DNA of 64,000 bases from Paenibacillus sp. FSL R5-0341 (GTDB taxonomy: Bacteria > Bacillota > Bacilli > Paenibacillales > Paenibacillaceae): the NCBI RefSeq assembly GCF_037975235.1, contig NZ_CP150241.1:5890001-5954000 (forward strand), read 5' to 3'. A model generated the notes under the pieces. That model was given only the letters and a program-made list of their open reading frames with translations. It had not been told where the DNA came from and searched no databases. Each line of letters starts with the position of its first letter. Position 1 is the stretch's first letter. This document shows, in pieces, positions 63,880 to 64,000 of this stretch. The translations under genes were made by a program, and so were the position numbers.

Positions 63880-64000
63880 TTATAGGGCTCGGACCATGCC
63901 ACCATCCACGATTAATGAGGTGCCTGTAATGTACGTATTGGCCCCGGATAACAGGAATACCACCGCTTTGGCAAACTCCTCCGGTTGACCGTAACGTCCG
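63880..64000 (-). CDS. Short-chain dehydrogenase/reductase, C-terminal end only
   Basis: The last 40 codons of a gene entering from beyond the window. They read GRYGQPEEFAKAVVFLLSG then TYITGTSLIVDGGMVRAL and stop. This is the classical SDR C-terminus (substrate-loop exit and VDGG motif). The 5' part and function are not visible. Confidence 0.85.
   Translation of the reverse strand, partial: GRYGQPEEFAKAVVFLLSGANTYITGTSLIVDGGMVRAL

Overview
The window looks like chromosome of a Paenibacillus or a close relative. Supporting signs are Bacillota-type ribosome binding sites (AGGAGG with many TTG and GTG starts), YesM/YesN-type two-component systems next to sugar ABC transporters, a YkkCD pair, a SwrC-like RND pump, a CcpA-type cre site and a stand-alone glutaminyl-tRNA synthetase. 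I could run no database search, so the genus is an inference. No rRNA, tRNA, CRISPR array, prophage or transposase gene was seen.

Layout. 1-7.6 kb is housekeeping: a truncated rodA/ftsW gene, prmC-prfA, a nitrilase-family gene, ychF, an acetyltransferase and two unknown envelope genes. 7.6-18.4 kb is a carotenoid locus on the minus strand. It holds a tightly overlapping seven-gene crt operon (three CrtN-like oxidoreductases, a CrtM-like synthase, a CruF-like hydratase, an acyltransferase and a GT2 glycosyltransferase), followed by fni. Upstream is a MerR regulator with a B12-binding domain of the CarH/LitR photoreceptor type. The crt and carH promoters share the same three tandem 11-bp repeats, so this reads as a light-regulated pigment regulon.

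18.5-26.3 kb carries a PLD-like protein and two TetR-controlled export operons, a YkkCD-type SMR pair and an RND pump. 26.5-41 kb is a reductive pyrimidine degradation locus: a PucR-type regulator, PreT/PreA dihydropyrimidine dehydrogenase, dihydropyrimidinase, two different N-carbamoyl hydrolases, an omega-aminotransferase and an NMT1-type ABC importer. Together these could import a pyrimidine and convert it to beta-alanine and then malonate semialdehyde.

41.3-48.4 kb has two chemoreceptor-like proteins, moaA, a LysE exporter and a divergent MocR regulator. 48.5-58.3 kb is a galactoside locus: a sugar ABC importer, a YesN/YesM-type two-component system, a GH42 beta-galactosidase and a divergent AraC regulator, with a cre site and a perfect 19-bp palindrome between the last two. 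58.3-64 kb holds mobA, an MFS transporter, glnS, a DUF2164 gene with an apparent ATT start, an acetyltransferase and the 3' end of an SDR gene.

Two dispersed non-coding repeat families lie between genes. One is a foldback element of about 155-195 bp with four long copies and one internally deleted copy. The other is a 24-bp motif found in two inverted clusters. At two loci the families sit side by side.
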